In this document: positions 1 to 12,120 of the stretch, piece by piece
How positions within the stretch are numbered: the first letter of the stretch is position 1
Layout of the letters: each line of letters opens with the position of its first letter
Assembly (NCBI RefSeq): GCF_021869535.1
Contig: NW_026262690.1
Span: forward strand, 13,906,001-13,970,000
DNA length: 64,000 bases
DNA from: Mytilus californianus
Taxonomy: Eukaryota; Mollusca; Bivalvia; Mytilida; Mytilidae
Direction of reading: 5' to 3'
The notes under the pieces: generated by a model
What the model saw: only the letters and a program-made list of their open reading frames with translations
Told to the model about the DNA's origin: nothing
The model's database searches: none
Translations under genes and position numbers: made by a program

Positions 1-245
1 TCTATAATCTCTTTGGGTATTTGAAATCAAGAAACATTATATTTAAGAATAAAGAAACATTTAAAACAAGAAATATTCAACTTAAAATTAAAACGAGAAA
101 TAGTCAATTTAAAACGAGAGTCCATATAAATCTCCAATTTAAAACAAGAGTTCATATAAATATTCAATCTAAAACGAGAGTTCATATAAAGCACTTTGCG
201 AATTATTGTAAAAGTTCCCAATGTCACTTTTCTTCCGGTTATATT
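1..245 (-). repeat. 3' LTR (partial, cut by window edge) of the minus-strand element
   Basis: Nearly identical to 5821-6065. It contains a degenerate run of four or five ~30-bp units of the type aaaacgagagttcatataaa. Identity stops at 245, where the polypurine tract of the internal region begins. Confidence 0.75.
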
Positions 246-263
246 CTCCACTACTTCCCCGAA
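246..263 (-). other. Polypurine tract next to 3' LTR
   Basis: On the minus strand the bases just before the LTR read TCGGGGAAGTAGTGGAG, a typical plus-strand primer for LTR-element replication. Its place against the repeat boundary at 245 supports both the element type and its direction. Confidence 0.6.
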
Positions 264-447
264 GTGCTCGTCCCGAGCACAAATTACTACATTTCGTTTT
301 AGTGTTGGTAATGTTATTCCATCTGTGGGTAATTCGTGTTTGGGTAATCATCATTCTGTCTAATTGCTGAAAGTGTGTACATACTGAAAACATCACGAAC
401 ATAGAAAATGCACATATTGGACCTTTTAATAAATATATAAAGGGGGT

Positions 448-665
448 ATGAGGAGGGGGACTAACACAAATATACTAAAACATTCCGAGTAGGGTGGCAA
501 ACATAAATATACTAAACTTTCTGAGGAGGGGGACTATCATAAATATACTAAAACATTCTGAGGAGGGTGGCAAACATAAATATACTAAAACATTCTGAGG
601 AGGGGGACTAACATAAATATACTAAAATGTTCTCAAGGGGGAACAAACGTAAATGTACAAAAATA
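448..665. repeat. 37-bp tandem repeat, six units, alternating variants
   Basis: Units end in ataaatatactaaaacattct. Their G-rich part alternates between gaggagggggactaacat and gaggagggtggcaaacat, so the array is really a 74-bp dimer. It lies in the internal region of the LTR element; the last unit (from about 630) is diverged. Confidence 0.85.
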
Positions 666-1662
666 TCAATTTCCACTTCACAATTCAAAGGAACATGACT
701 GTTATATGTATAAATATATAAATCTTCAAAAAGGGATGTTTTTATCATAATCATAAAGGCTTTAGTTTAGACTAAGTAGTATAGATTGGAGGAAAAGGGA
801 AGGGATGCAATAATAATCATTGGCCCGTTTATGATCTTAACAAAAATTACACACTAAACTGAAAGGTTTTCGAAAACACTATCAAGAATTTTAACCGATT
901 ATCAGATTATCAGTGGCTATATTTGTACCTTGTAAACAGGTTTTGATCAAACATAATAATGTATTTTTCTAACATGTACACTGTAAAAACGGCGTTTAGA
1001 ATTGAAACACATCTACAACATGTTTAGATCTAAACGTGTTTAGGAAAGCGTTTAGGATCTAAACGGATATTCACGTAAACACATTGAAACCTAAACATGT
1101 TTAGAATTTAAACGTGTTGCAGTTTAATTATCTGTGAATGTTATCAGTAAGCTAAACATTAAGTAGCATCTAAACACTTCTGAAACACTTTCTTAAACAC
1201 CTAAACACATTATACCACTTCATTACTGATTTCACCTTTTTACTCGATGTTCCTTTATTTTCCAACGTATTCTGTGACACTATCTCGGTTTTATTGAAAT
1301 GAAAATTATGGAACAGATAATTATATTTACAAATCAGTCCCAAGTATGAGTCAATATATGTTCCTGGTATGAGCTACTTATGAGAACAATTCATATCATC
1401 TTCCCCAACTGAGTTCCGCGGCCCTTTTTTGTGTTGTAAGATTATAGATTTGCTATCAATTAAAATTTCTATATGTTAAGCAATTACTTTTTTTTACTGA
1501 ATCTTTATAGTATTTATAAGGAAGATATGAGTGAATATTTTCTCTAATTTCCGGAGTCGTTGTCCGACTATGATCTGATTTTATTAAACGAACAGAGTTA
1601 TCGTTCTTGGTAATTTGATACAGACGCCTTCAGACCCGCCAAAGACAAAATTATTTAAAACA

Positions 1663-2627
1663 ATGGATCCCATCGACCAAGCAAATATATCTATGGACGA
1701 TGCAACAGATACAGAACATCTTATTAGAATATTGACGGAATCAAAAGCCAGCTTAACAATTATTACAGCAGCGGAAGGTAAGCAAACCCAGATTTCGTAA
1801 AAAGGGGGGTGGGGCACAAAACAGGCTTAGTTAGGAATATGTGCATTAAACTGTTAACCTATATGTATCTCTTTAATGTGTCCAGACCCCCTTCCCCTCA
1901 TTGTTCCGACTCTGATATTGTTGATAGGAGCAAACATTTAATTCGGGGAGGGGGGTCTTGTATCCTCGTCTCATGGGTTTTCGTGCTATTAAGAATGCTT
2001 TGTGACGTCACTGTAAGACTTCTAAGCAAAAAAATAAAATAGCCTTTCAAGACGTCATAATTAATTGGACTATAGTAGTACCGTTGTAGTTCACTGAATT
2101 TTCAGAAGAAACAGTCAGTCTATCATGTCTATGCACACATTTTATTAATGTATGAATCTTTGGTTTTGTTTGTGAAACATCATTGAGTTTTTATTTACAT
2201 TCTGTATAGGTAACAGTATTCGTCCCTGTACATAAAATCATAGTTTCATGTATTTAAACTTTGCAAGAAATAAGATCCCAATGGCCCATAGTGCAACATC
2301 TTTAACACATATAAACACTGAAATTATAGTTACACTACATTTGTCAAAGAGAAACTAAGAATACCAAAAGAACATTCAAAATCATAAGTTGAAAATAAAC
2401 TGACAATACCAAAGGATCATTCAAACTCGTAAGTCAAAAATTAACCGACAAGTTATTAATATATTTTATTTAAACCTTTAAATAAATTTAATAATTTGTT
2501 TGTATGTATTTATAGGACTGTGACACAGTAGTGGGAATGAAATCCCTAGAATATAGATCAAATCGAAGAAAAGATCAGATATAAAACAACGAAGAAAGAA
2601 AAGGATGACTTCATTTCAAAAGCAGAT
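1663..2627 (+). other. Exon-like pieces inside the DNA transposon
   Basis: An ATG at 1663 opens 38 codons (beginning MDPIDQANIS) that end at a good donor, GAAG|GTAAGC (1777). A second exon-like block, 2516-2627, lies between TTTATAG and AGCAGAT|GTAAGT. A third possible acceptor (TTTCGTTTCAG) occurs near 3038. Joining the first two gives a stop within three codons, so the protein would be about 40 aa or the transcript non-coding. The product is not recognised. It may be a captured gene fragment. Confidence 0.25.
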
Positions 2628-3419
2628 GTAAGTAAAAATATATAAGTATATTATTAAGTAGCCAATAGAACTATAATACATTGTAATATGATTGAAAAAT
2701 GAAGGTTAATTCATAATCTAGTATATATCCTGTTGAAAATAGAAAAATTGGTAATTCTAAAAAAAATATATTACAAATAAGAGAAAAGACTGTAGCTCTC
2801 AGAAATCGAGGATTTTGTTTTAAAAATATAAAAAAACTTACATGCTATATTATTCCCTTTGATTTATTTGTCTATTGATGTGTACATGGTTTAAAGTTTT
2901 GTCTTTATAACTACAATTTGTATTTTTCTTTTGCAAGAATCTTTTGAGAACCTTGTTTAATGTATTTTAATATAAGAATAAGTGACTGTTGCACTACAAA
3001 TGTACATGTACTTGAAGGTTTCATTTTTTCGTTTCAGTTTACAAAAGTTCACCTGACAACCAAAAAGAACTGCCCACCAAGAGCCTTTATCATTCAAAAG
3101 AAGATAGTTCCGTAATGAACAATTCCTGTATGATAGGAGATGGACTGACAATTTCTGTTTTGTTGAGGATAAAATTCATGTGATTTTACATTTTCCTGTT
3201 AATGACTATCTATGGCAAATTCTCTTTATTAAATCTATTAACACTTATGAAATTGGTGATGAAAATGTTATAATTTTTCAAGGGAAAATAATGTAAACTT
3301 GTTATTGTCTCATAAATCTGTACAGATTATATCAAGATTTATAATTGTATTTTTTGTTTGCTTTAAGTGAGACTTTTAAATAAAATATTGAAATAATTTG
3401 AATAGATTGTATGTTATCC

Positions 3420-3640
3420 TCAAGTCTGGAATAAAAAAACAAAATAAAAGATCCAACCTCCATATTGTATTTAAAAAGGTAAAGGTCCATAAAACCTGAC
3501 AAAATCAAACGCTTGACTACATAAACCAACAGAACAAATGGAAGCAAACCTGTTATATTCCTGACTTCGTACAGGCATTTTCCTTTAAAAATAATGGTGG
3601 GTTAAACTTGGTCTTATGGTTTACAGACTTTTCTTAGGCC
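3420..3640 (+). repeat. Diverged interspersed repeat, family B
   Basis: It shares the segment 'tatattcctgacttcgtacaggcattttc...aatggtgggttaaac' with the better copy at 44790-45010. It lies inside the DNA transposon. Confidence 0.55.
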
Positions 3641-4743
3641 TACAGGAAGAATAAAAATTAAAAATGTGTAACCCTATTATTATTGCTATTATTATCATTA
3701 CTGCAGTTTTCTAGCTTTAGTATTTTGTATTGACGAGGACAAATGATGGTAAAAATAATTACAAGGACATTTAAGCAGATTTGTACACTTGAATTGTATA
3801 TTCTACAATATTATACAATGCACTATTAGTATCCAATCTGTAGTGCTGTACCACTAGTAGTTCCTGTAAAATCATAGTACTAGTAGCCTAACAGAAGGTC
3901 TAAACATCTGACATCTAAACACTTGTTGGAATCTAAACACTTGTTAAAATCTAAACATGTTTAGATGCTAAACGTGTTTCAAAACGTACACAGAAAAAGT
4001 GTTTAGACTTGTGTTTAGAATCTAAACACTGTTTTTACAGTGTAGTATACAGGTCGTCACTCCTGTACACCCAATGGAAACAAGAGCACAAGACAGGTGA
4101 CTAGTCCACCTTGTTCTCTTGTTTCGGCCCAAAGTTGTATCATAAAATGATTTTGTTATAGCACTGATAATCGATGTATATGAAAGCTTACACGTGTAAA
4201 TGCATGTTGTGTGAAATGATAAAAATAACGACAACTAAAACAATTGTGGTTATTTGGTATACTATTGTCCGTGATCCTTGTTCAAAGTTACAACCTTCAC
4301 TTGTGTAAAACACTAGGTTCTATGATACAACAAGGATACACAGACTTTAGCTCGATTTATTGCTTGTTTTCTTAATGCCATTGGCAAATATTTCAGACAT
4401 ATTTAGAACAAAGTTAATATTCACTTAATTAGAATAATGAAGTTATCTTAATTGATAAATTCTTAATGTGAAAATGAAAAACGAAACACAACCTATTCTA
4501 ACATTTATTTTACAATCGGCTCTTGAACGGCCTGTATTTGCAAACAGATTAACCATATTTGGATTAGGGTGGGGGCTGAAACTCTCTGTGGTTGACTTGC
4601 GGAACGAGTGGTACTTAGAAGTACTTTCGTAAAAATTGTATTCGTTTTTCGATGCCTTTTATTTGGGGGCGTTTCTGTTGTCTATTAATATGATTAAGAA
4701 CATTGACAGGGGGGACGTAAAAATGTGCATTCTCAAAATGTTC

Positions 4744-5346
4744 TTAACTATGACAGTATGTATCACACTTACCATCACTTCTGGGTTGGTTCTGTGGTGT
4801 AGGATTGTCCTTTATAGCACTGGTAATTTCGACTGGTTCTGGTTTCGATACTATCTGCATGGTTATGTCTGCTAGCAAAGCAGCATCTATGGCCTCACTA
4901 ACGGAAAAGTTTTGTTTAAGACCGGTTGCGGTGACAAACGGAACAACAAACTCTGGTCTAAGTCCACGAAGAATAAATTGTTCCATTATTACTGTTTGAC
5001 CAGCTAGAAAACACAGTCTCTCGATTCTGGATATAAACTGTTAAACAGTTTCGTTTTGTTTTTGTTTTAAATCGGCTGCATCTTTCCACAATCCCACTTT
5101 TTCTATACTTTTTCTTCCAAAACGCTCCTTGAATTTACGGAATAGTTTATCTTTGCTGTTTCGGTCTTCGGCGTCGAGAAGCATATACCATGCTAAAGCG
5201 TAGTTGTCTATAAAACATGTAAATGCTCTTGTGGCTTGCACCTCATCCCACTTTGAAAATTCACACATCAGTTCGTAACGTTGTATCCAAATGTCTGCAT
5301 TTTAGGTTTCGAACGCGTTAAACTTTTCCAACTTTGGTAACTCCAT
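4744..5346 (-). pseudogene. gag-like gene of the minus-strand LTR element, broken
   Basis: One minus-strand frame starts at the ATG 5346-5344 (MELPKLEKFN) and runs to 4744, interrupted by TAA codons at 5304-5302 and 5043-5041. Its middle has the retrotransposon gag pattern: W..A....F..D..A.AWY.LL, then D.LF..FKERFG, then QFISRIERL. No zinc knuckle was found before the frame ends. Gag would form the cytoplasmic particle that packages element RNA. Two stops make this copy non-functional. Confidence 0.75.
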
Positions 5347-5514
5347 TTTTTCAATTTTCGTATATTGGGACTAGTTCATAAGTAAAACTCGCTTGGCTGC
5401 AAAGGTAACGGTTATCGAGGGATCCTCCCCAATTATAACCCCGTGAATTTCCGGTCTAACTCCGTTTTTTTCGGCACGGGTTACATTAAAGTCTGTTGGT
5501 CAATAATCGACACT

Positions 5515-6065
5515 GTGGCTGCTTTAAACGCAAGACCGTATACAATATTATATACAAATTTATTCACAAGTTTACAGTTTGAAAGCTAGGGGAAGACTGC
5601 CCAAGCACACTTACAAAACATAAATTAAGTCAAAGATAAGGGTATTAAAACATTATAAAAGGTTCTCATAAAATATAAATTATTGTCTAATCTTATGTAA
5701 TAATAAACGGATTATTGTCCTCCGGCTTAACTTAGCAAAATAGCGATAATTGCTTCTTTTGAAGTTGAGTGTAAGTTTCGCACCTTTGACAGCCATCGCA
5801 TTAAGTTGTAAAATAGTAAATCTATAATCTCTTTGGGTATTTGAAATCAAGAATCATTATATTTAAGAATAAAGAAACATTTAAAACAAGAAATATTCAA
5901 CTTAAAATTAAAACGAGAAATAGTCAATTTAAAACGAGAGTCCATATAAATCTCCAATTTAAAACAAGAGTTCATATAAATATTCAATCTAAAACGAGAG
6001 TTCATATAAAGCACTTTGCGAATTATTGTAAAAGTTCCCAATGTCACTTTTCTTCCGGTTATATT
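5515..6065 (-). repeat. 5' LTR of the minus-strand LTR element
   Basis: The 5821-6065 part is the duplicate of 1-245. The inner border near 5515 is an estimate from the distance to gag; no clear tRNA primer site was found there. No target duplication can be checked because the other LTR is cut by the window edge. Confidence 0.55.
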
Positions 6066-6251
6066 TACCTAATATCATGATGGAAACTCTCTCATTTTCA
6101 AAGGCTACAGTTTAAGTCCGTCTTCTACTTCCCTTTCCTTTACAAAGATTACAAATGCATGTATATTACATGAAGCCAAAACAAATTTGTGATCGAATAA
6201 CAAATAGATTATTTTTGAGAAATGGTGAGGACTGGGGAATTGGTAACAATA

Positions 6252-6420
6252 TAAAAATAAGGAGAAGCGGTATGATTGCCAATGAGACAACTATCAACCC
6301 AAGTTAAAATGATGTAGATGTAAGCAATTATAGGTAACCTTACGGCCTTCAACAATGAGGAAAACCTATACCGTATAGTCGGATATAAAAGGCCCCGACA
6401 TCAAAAGAAACAATTCTGTT
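6252..6420 (+). repeat. Interspersed repeat family A, partial
   Basis: Starts 'aaaaataaggagaagcgg', followed by tatgattgccaatgagacaa and, later, the ggccttcaacaatgagg block. The same series recurs, in either orientation, near 16000-16560, 25670, 26115, 30230, 34440, 44063 and 51865. Confidence 0.8.
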
Positions 6421-6469
6421 ATAGAACGTGTTCATCTTCAATTTTGTAAACTACTAATTCATCTAAATA

Positions 6470-6595
6470 TATCCACACCTGATTCATGATGTATGGGGAA
6501 CTAGGACGATATGTATATATTTTTAATCAAATTACGAAATATAAATTATTGGGCAAAGCTTGTAACCGGACAGGAAAAGAAACTCCCTGTTATTG
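6470..6595 (+). pseudogene. Outer LINE fragment, left part
   Basis: The frame 'NYWAKLVTGQEKKLPVIG' resembles a C-terminal region of mussel LINE proteins. The expected continuation (SIW..KHFTGSNWLQNN) appears only after 8574, so the LINE at ~6600-8574 seems to have inserted into this one. Confidence 0.5.
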
Positions 6596-6644
6596 GAAAT
6601 AATACTTCAGATATGGATTTTTCTAAGCTACAAACTTTTACAGT

Positions 6645-8227
6645 ACAAAATTAAAGGAAACTGAATTTTTTAAATTAAAACTCATTTCTGTTGGAGAGGT
6701 GTGTTCACAACTAAAACACCTTAATATTAATAAATCCGCAGGTTTAGATGGAATTGGTCCAAAACTTTTAAAGCTAAGTGCAGAGATAATATCGCCATCA
6801 CTAACTTTTCTAATAAACAAAAGTATAACGTCGAATCGTTTTCCGCAAAAATTAAAACTTGCAAGAGTAACTGCTATACATAAAGGAGGACCAACAGATA
6901 TTCCCTCCAATTATCGTCCAATTTCTATTTTAAATACCATATCTAAAATTTTTGAGAGACATGTATGTACACAGTTATATGCATTCTTAAATAATAAAAA
7001 AATGTTACATATCGCTCAGTCAGGTTTCAGGCAAGGTCATTCATGTCAAACAGCGCTGACTAAACTAATTGATGAATGCTTAAATTTTTAGACAATGGAG
7101 AAATAGTTGGTACTGTGTTTTTAGATTTCAGTAAGGCTTTTGACCTTATTAACCATGCCATACTTTTAGAAAAGTTAAATTTTTATCATATCGGAGAACA
7201 TATGATAGATTGGATAAAATCATATTTGTCTGAGAGACAACAAGAAGTTCAATACGCTAACATTAAATCTGATAAATCGTTTGTAAAATATGGAGTGCCT
7301 CAAGGTTCTATTTTAGGTCCTCTGTTATTTTTAGTCTATATAAATGATTTACCTCTTCATGTTAAACAATCAGACATGGATTTATATGCTGATGATTCAA
7401 CATTGCATTTTCATAATAAAAACATTGAAAAAATAAACAGCATATTGCAAAATGATTTAAATGCTATACAATCTTGGTGTAACAATAACAGTATGAAAAT
7501 TAATGCACAAAAAACAAAGTGTATGAAATTGGGTTCAAAACAAAAACTTACACAACTATCAGAATTATGTATTACCGTCAATGAAACATGTATTGAAAAT
7601 GTCCATTCTTTCAAATTACTTGGAATTGACATTGATGAAAATTTCAGCTGGGAGGATCATGTTGATCATATATGCAAGATTATCTCATCTAAAATATCAC
7701 TTTTGTTTAAAATTAAAGTATATTTGCCTATACACACAAGACAACTATTTTATAATGCATATATTCTACCATATATAGACTATTGTAGTTCAGTTTGGGG
7801 AAATTTATTACAAAAAGATTCAGACAGAATCATAAAACTTAAAAAAAGAGTAGCAAGAATTATACTTGAATGCGATATTTCTGTTCCATCTAATTTTATG
7901 TTTTCATCTTTAAAATGGCTATCTTTTACAAAAAGAATAAAATACCAACAATCAATTCTAATGTATTAAATTGTAAATGGACTAACACCGGATTACCTAA
8001 CAATGCTAAATATTAATGATGTGCAACACCACAACTTACGATCTGTCTCTAATAATGATCTATTTGTTCCAAGACCAAATACAAATTTTTATAAAAAATC
8101 TTTTCATTATTCTGCAACAAAGGTATGGAATAATTTACCACTCAAAATAAAAAATTGTCGAAATGTGGAATTATTTAAGAAACATTGTTATAATCATTTT
8201 CTTGAAAATTCTATGCAAGTCGAATAA
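6645..8227 (+). pseudogene. LINE reverse transcriptase, one frameshift and one stop
   Basis: Would copy LINE RNA at the nicked target site. The first frame (to ~7088) has SAGLDGI, IHKGG, NYRPIS and the QSGFRQGHSC motif. The second frame (~7088-8227) has FLDFSKAFD, GVPQGSILGPLLF and the catalytic LYADDST (around 7384-7404), then a thumb-like region and the C-terminal PYIDYCSSVWG and WNNLPLKIK motifs. A frameshift at about 7080-7090 and a TAA at 7967-7969 are the only breaks, so it is fairly young. The endonuclease part is missing through 5' truncation. Confidence 0.9.
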
Positions 8228-8457
8228 TTTGTTTTCTTTCTTTTATTGTAAGAATAAGAAAATTTAATCAAACTTTACCAAATATTGCCATTTATTGCCA
8301 TTTGTATGTTTGAATGATTGAATTGTGTTGATACTAGTAATATATATTGTATTTTAAGGTATGAATGTATGAATGTTTACTGTATACATGTATTTTGTTT
8401 GAGGGCCTCAATGAAAATTAGACTACTTCTAATTGAGTTACCCTCTTTAAATAAAGA

Positions 8458-8574
<117 letters not shown>

Positions 8575-9010
8575 CCTATACAATCTTGTTACTGGTGGGA
8601 GCATATAACTTGGTTTAAGAATGTAAAATCATTGCTGGGTAATTGTGGACCATCAAGTATATGGAACACTAAACATTTTACTGGTAGCAACTGGTTGCAA
8701 AATAATGTTAAATTTAGATTAACTGACCAGTTTAGACAGACATGATATGCTACTCTACTTAACTCTCCAACAGCTCTAAATTATAGATTATTCAAAAACA
8801 GTCTAAAATTTGAAACCCACATCAATATTCTAGAAGACAGTTTTGTTATATTTTGGAATGTTCGACAATATACGAAAGTAGACAAACGCCTTTAAAGTAT
8901 CATTTTGTAAACAGACCAAATTTTAAAAAATTTTAAGAACTTATGATTAGCAACAACCCGTCTGAACTAAAAGAGTTGTGTGCAAATTTATACGAATAAT
9001 TATTGAATGC
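8575..9010 (+). pseudogene. Outer LINE fragment, right part
   Basis: A decayed frame with WWEHITWFKNV, SIWNTKHFTGSNWLQNN, RLTDQFRQT and ALNYRLFKNSLKFE, matching the C-terminal half of a mussel LINE protein family. Several stops follow. It appears to continue the fragment at 6470-6595. Confidence 0.55.
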
Positions 9011-9340
9011 TTAGAATCTCCTGGGTAACTAACCACTTTATGTCTCTACTTTACAATTGTATTTATATTTCATGCTTTTGTTTGTTAATTTATTTGAATA
9101 TGTACCATTGCATAAAATTGAGAATGGAAATGGGGAATGTGTCAAAGAGACAACAACCCGACCAAAGAGCAGAAAACAGCCCAAGGCCACCAATGGGTCT
9201 TCAACACAACGAGAAAATCCCGCACCCGGAGGCGGGCTTCAGCTGGCCCCTAAACAAAAATGTGTACTAGTTCAGTGAAAATGGACGTCACACTAAACTC
9301 CGAAACATATAAATGAATTAATATTTATTGGTTTACGAGA
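9010..9340 (+). repeat. Interspersed repeat family D
   Basis: Contains 'gagaatggaaatggggaatg' followed by tgtcaaagagacaacaaccc and, later, a gcttcagctggcccctaaac block. The minus-strand copy at 18785-19075 shares this order and also keeps a similar open frame (GNVSKRQQPDQRA..NS). It probably forms the 3' part of the outer LINE or a SINE. Confidence 0.65.
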
Positions 9341-9577
9341 ATAAAGATATATATTAATTTGTTTAATATTTTCGTTATGTCAGCTGGCTTGTCATTTCTA
9401 TCGTTTTCTCGTAAATTACTAAATCCGGCGTTTCCAACCTAGTAATTGGCGGCATTATGTTTCCTGGGACCGGAATATATTTCATGTATTAGTCCTAGAT
9501 GTTTCTTACAATTGGACTGCTAAATAAAAAAAAAAAAAAATGGAAGGTGAGAAAATTTTTAAACGGGTGTATTTATA

Positions 9578-9665
9578 GCGGTGGTGGTGTAACGGTAAGC
9601 ATGGTTGCCCTCCAAGTAGTCGATCCGGGTGCTTGCTTTGGTTGGCAAAAAATAACCCATCCAAT
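9578..9665 (+). repeat. tRNA-derived SINE head (A box, weak B box)
   Basis: TGGTGTAACGG (about 9588-9598) fits the RNA polymerase III A-box consensus TRGYNNARNGG exactly. About 25 bases on, AGTCGATCCGGGT resembles a B box but lacks one T of GGTTCGANTCC. The arms do not fold into a full tRNA, so a SINE head or tRNA pseudogene fits better than a working tRNA gene. Confidence 0.45.
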
Positions 9666-11030
9666 GCTCGGAATTCTACTTCGCAATGAATAATTGCATA
9701 CATTTTTAAGTGAGAAATACCCATTTGATGAATTAAGTTTCATTTTGCTATCAAAAAATCAATTCCAACTTTAAAAAAAGAAAATATTCTTTCAAATCTA
9801 TTCATATTGCGCTCTGCGTATTTATTCATCTTGAATTATCGGATAAGTTCCCAATGTACGTCAGCACTTTGAACCCATCCTGACCTAGGATTCCGTATGG
9901 TCGAATTGATTCACCTTGAACAGTCAAGTATCTTTATTAAAAAAAACCGCTATATATAGAAAAGACCTTATCTTGAAAACTTCAACTGAGAACTTGGACG
10001 TGAAAATGAAACCATCGAGACTGCATGACATATGTCAGGTTTCTTCTTATTATTATATTCTTTACTGTTGCTCTGATAAGCACTAAAAAAGGCACAGACT
10101 AAATCCTAAAAACCTAGCATCTCTACTGCAGCATGAAAATATGGTCCAAACTAAATGGCTTATGTGTATACCGTGCAGCCACATATACATGTATAGGATG
10201 AACAAATGGCACAAAACACTATTCAATAAACTAAACATTAGACAAAACTGACCCCACTAAAAGCCAGAGTTGAACTCAGGTCTTCTGAAGGTTAAGGAGT
10301 TCTCGCTTCTCTAGTGATCCCTTCCTTATTCCTCGAGTCATTATAATAGCTAGTTCGAATTAATTGATAAGACAAAACAAGGAACGTGACTATGGCACAT
10401 CCATGTAATCTGCTACACCAAATGATTAACCAAGTAACGATGGCAACCCTTTAACTTTATATTTGAGGACATCACCTTCACTGTTGAGTCCGTTTATGAT
10501 TTCAAAAGATTCTTAGTAAGCAGAAACACTCTTATCTGGGAAAGCCTGATATCAAACACAGTAAATACCATACTTCGCCATAGCAATTGACAGCTGACAA
10601 TGGTGAAAAGTATAAGTAATTTCTTTTGTATTTAAGTTTAGTTTTAACCATAATTTCTTTTTTTTAGGCATAGAAATTAAGCTGACCAGAATATACCTAT
10701 GAAAATGAGGTAAGTGTGAAAAGTGGCAATGATTTTTATTTGTTTTATTTGCTTACACTGTCTACGGAAAAGTAATACCATAGGTCGAGCCTAAAATAGG
10801 ATGATGAGCGAAAAATCCAAGTACATATATCAACATGAGGACTATTTTAACACGAAAAGGGGATTCTATAGCGTACTATGCTGTACTCATACTATGAATA
10901 ACAAATTTATTTTGTAAAAAATGTTTCTGTACTCCTAACAACAAAATTATTATATTCAAATTTACTTGTGTACGTTACTTTATTTAACGCCATTTTGTCC
11001 TGGTTAAAGTTGTCTTTTTGACATTAAAAC
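9665..11030. other. No gene recognised
   Basis: AT-rich sequence with frequent stops in all frames. A 42-bp block at about 10669-10710 sits between TTTTTTTTAG and GAG|GTAAGTG and so looks like a small exon, but all its frames contain stops. Confidence 0.4.
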
Positions 11031-11335
11031 ATCTTTTTTATTTATATTGTGTCATAGATCAAACTTATTCGTTCAGTGTATATTTACTTGTTTTTGTGTA
11101 TTGTCTTTTTGATCGAGTTTAGCCATTTCCATTGATATTTTATTGTGTGTCTTTTTATGTTGTAATGTTATACCACTGTTTCAAGTTAGGGTGACGGTTG
11201 GCGCCTGTTAAAACGTTTAAACCCGCTGCATTTTTATGCACCTGTCCTAAGTCAGGAGCCTGTTGTTCAGTGGTTGTCGTTTGTTGGTGTGGTTAATAAG
11301 TGTTTCTCGTTTCTCGTTTTTTATATGGGTTAGAA
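11030..11335 (-). repeat. Interspersed repeat family C (shares the end of family A)
   Basis: Contains 'gtctttttatgttgtaatgt', a gcgcctgttaaaacgtttaa block and 'cacctgtcctaagtcaggag'. The reverse complement, gacttgggacaggcac, is the end of family A copies at 26380 and 44330. It abuts the LINE copy that follows. Confidence 0.6.
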
Positions 11336-11339
11336 CGTT

Positions 11340-12120
11340 TGGGAAAATCAAATTGACAAACTTTGTGCAGTAATTGTAAGCAGACTGCATCTTATGAGCC
11401 GACTAAAAGCATATCTTCCAGTAAGTGTTCTCAAACTATATTGTAATGGATATATACTTTCAATTATGGACTACTGCTGTACCGTGTGGGGAAATGCTTC
11501 AAAAACTAATATTGACGAATTATACAAGTTACAAAAGAGGGCAGAAAGAATCATTTTAAATGCAGGTTTTGATATCTATTCATCTCTTCATCAGTTATGT
11601 TTAAAAAGTTAGGATAGCTTACCATTTATAATAGAATTAAATATTTTATGATAGTGTATGAATAATCTAGCACCTGAATATTCATCTGAACTATTTTCAA
11701 GCTGTTCAGGTGTTAATAAATATTCATTAAGATCATCTTCCCAAAATAATATATTTGTTCAACGATATAAAACTAATTATGGTAAAAGAACATTTATGTA
11801 TTCTGGAACCTTAATGTGGGATTCCTTGCCTTTGACTTTGAAAGAAAGTAAAAGTATAAATTTATTAAAACAAAATGTCAAGCTTATCTCTGGAAAATAC
11901 AAGAAGAGAACTTTTCGCAGCTTTAATGTAACGATTTTACTACAAATATACTTTTTATTTATGTAAATTGTAATTGTTTACCTGTACTATTACCCTTTTG
12001 TTAATGTATTATTTTCTTTTGAAAATTGTGTATTATATGTAGATTAGAAGGCCACGGGGTGGATTAACTGTTTTGTTAACTGTGTAACCTTCTGAAAATA
12101 AAGAATTTATTATTATTATC
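11340..12120 (+). mobile_element. Second, shorter LINE 3' end of the same group
   Basis: Contains the C-terminal part of a LINE protein (11385-11966, two frames): LKAYLPVSVLKLYCNGYILSI, DYCCTVWGN and LYKLQKRAERIIL, then RSSSQNN and TLMWDSLPLTLK. It ends in aataaagaatttattattatt at 12098-12118. It is heavily 5' truncated, with a stop at 11610. Confidence 0.85.

Larger units (their letters stand above)
979..4042. mobile_element. TA-flanked DNA transposon, 3.06 kb, no transposase seen
   Basis: The ends are inverted: 979 starts CACTGTAAAAAC, and the reverse complement of the right end (4042) starts with the same 12 bases, with partial match continuing through GTTTAGA. Both ends are bordered by TA (977-978 and 4043-4044), as in Tc1/mariner-like insertions. 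Each subterminal region (979-1215 and ~3893-4042) is packed with TAAAC/GTTTA words, often as palindromes such as CTAAACATGTTTAG. The interior has no long ORF and no recognised transposase, so it is probably non-autonomous or decayed. The superfamily is uncertain. Confidence 0.7.
1..6065 (-). mobile_element. LTR retrotransposon (Ty3/gypsy-like), gag present, no pol seen
   Basis: Two direct repeats, 1-245 and 5821-6065, differ at one base (position 34 against 5854). Between them on the minus strand lie a gag-like reading frame (5346-4744) and, next to the left repeat, a polypurine tract, which defines the minus orientation. The left LTR runs off the window. No protease, reverse transcriptase or integrase motif was found in 246-4743. 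Most of that interval is a separate DNA transposon (979-4042) and a 37-bp tandem array. It is either a non-autonomous element or one whose pol was deleted. Confidence 0.7.

Noticed and set aside
1663-2627. Complete small host gene inside the DNA transposon
   Set aside because: Splicing the two best exons gives an immediate stop and no family is recognised, so it is kept only as exon-like pieces.
9578-9665. Functional tRNA gene
   Set aside because: The A box fits, but the B box lacks a base and no cloverleaf acceptor stem could be formed by eye.
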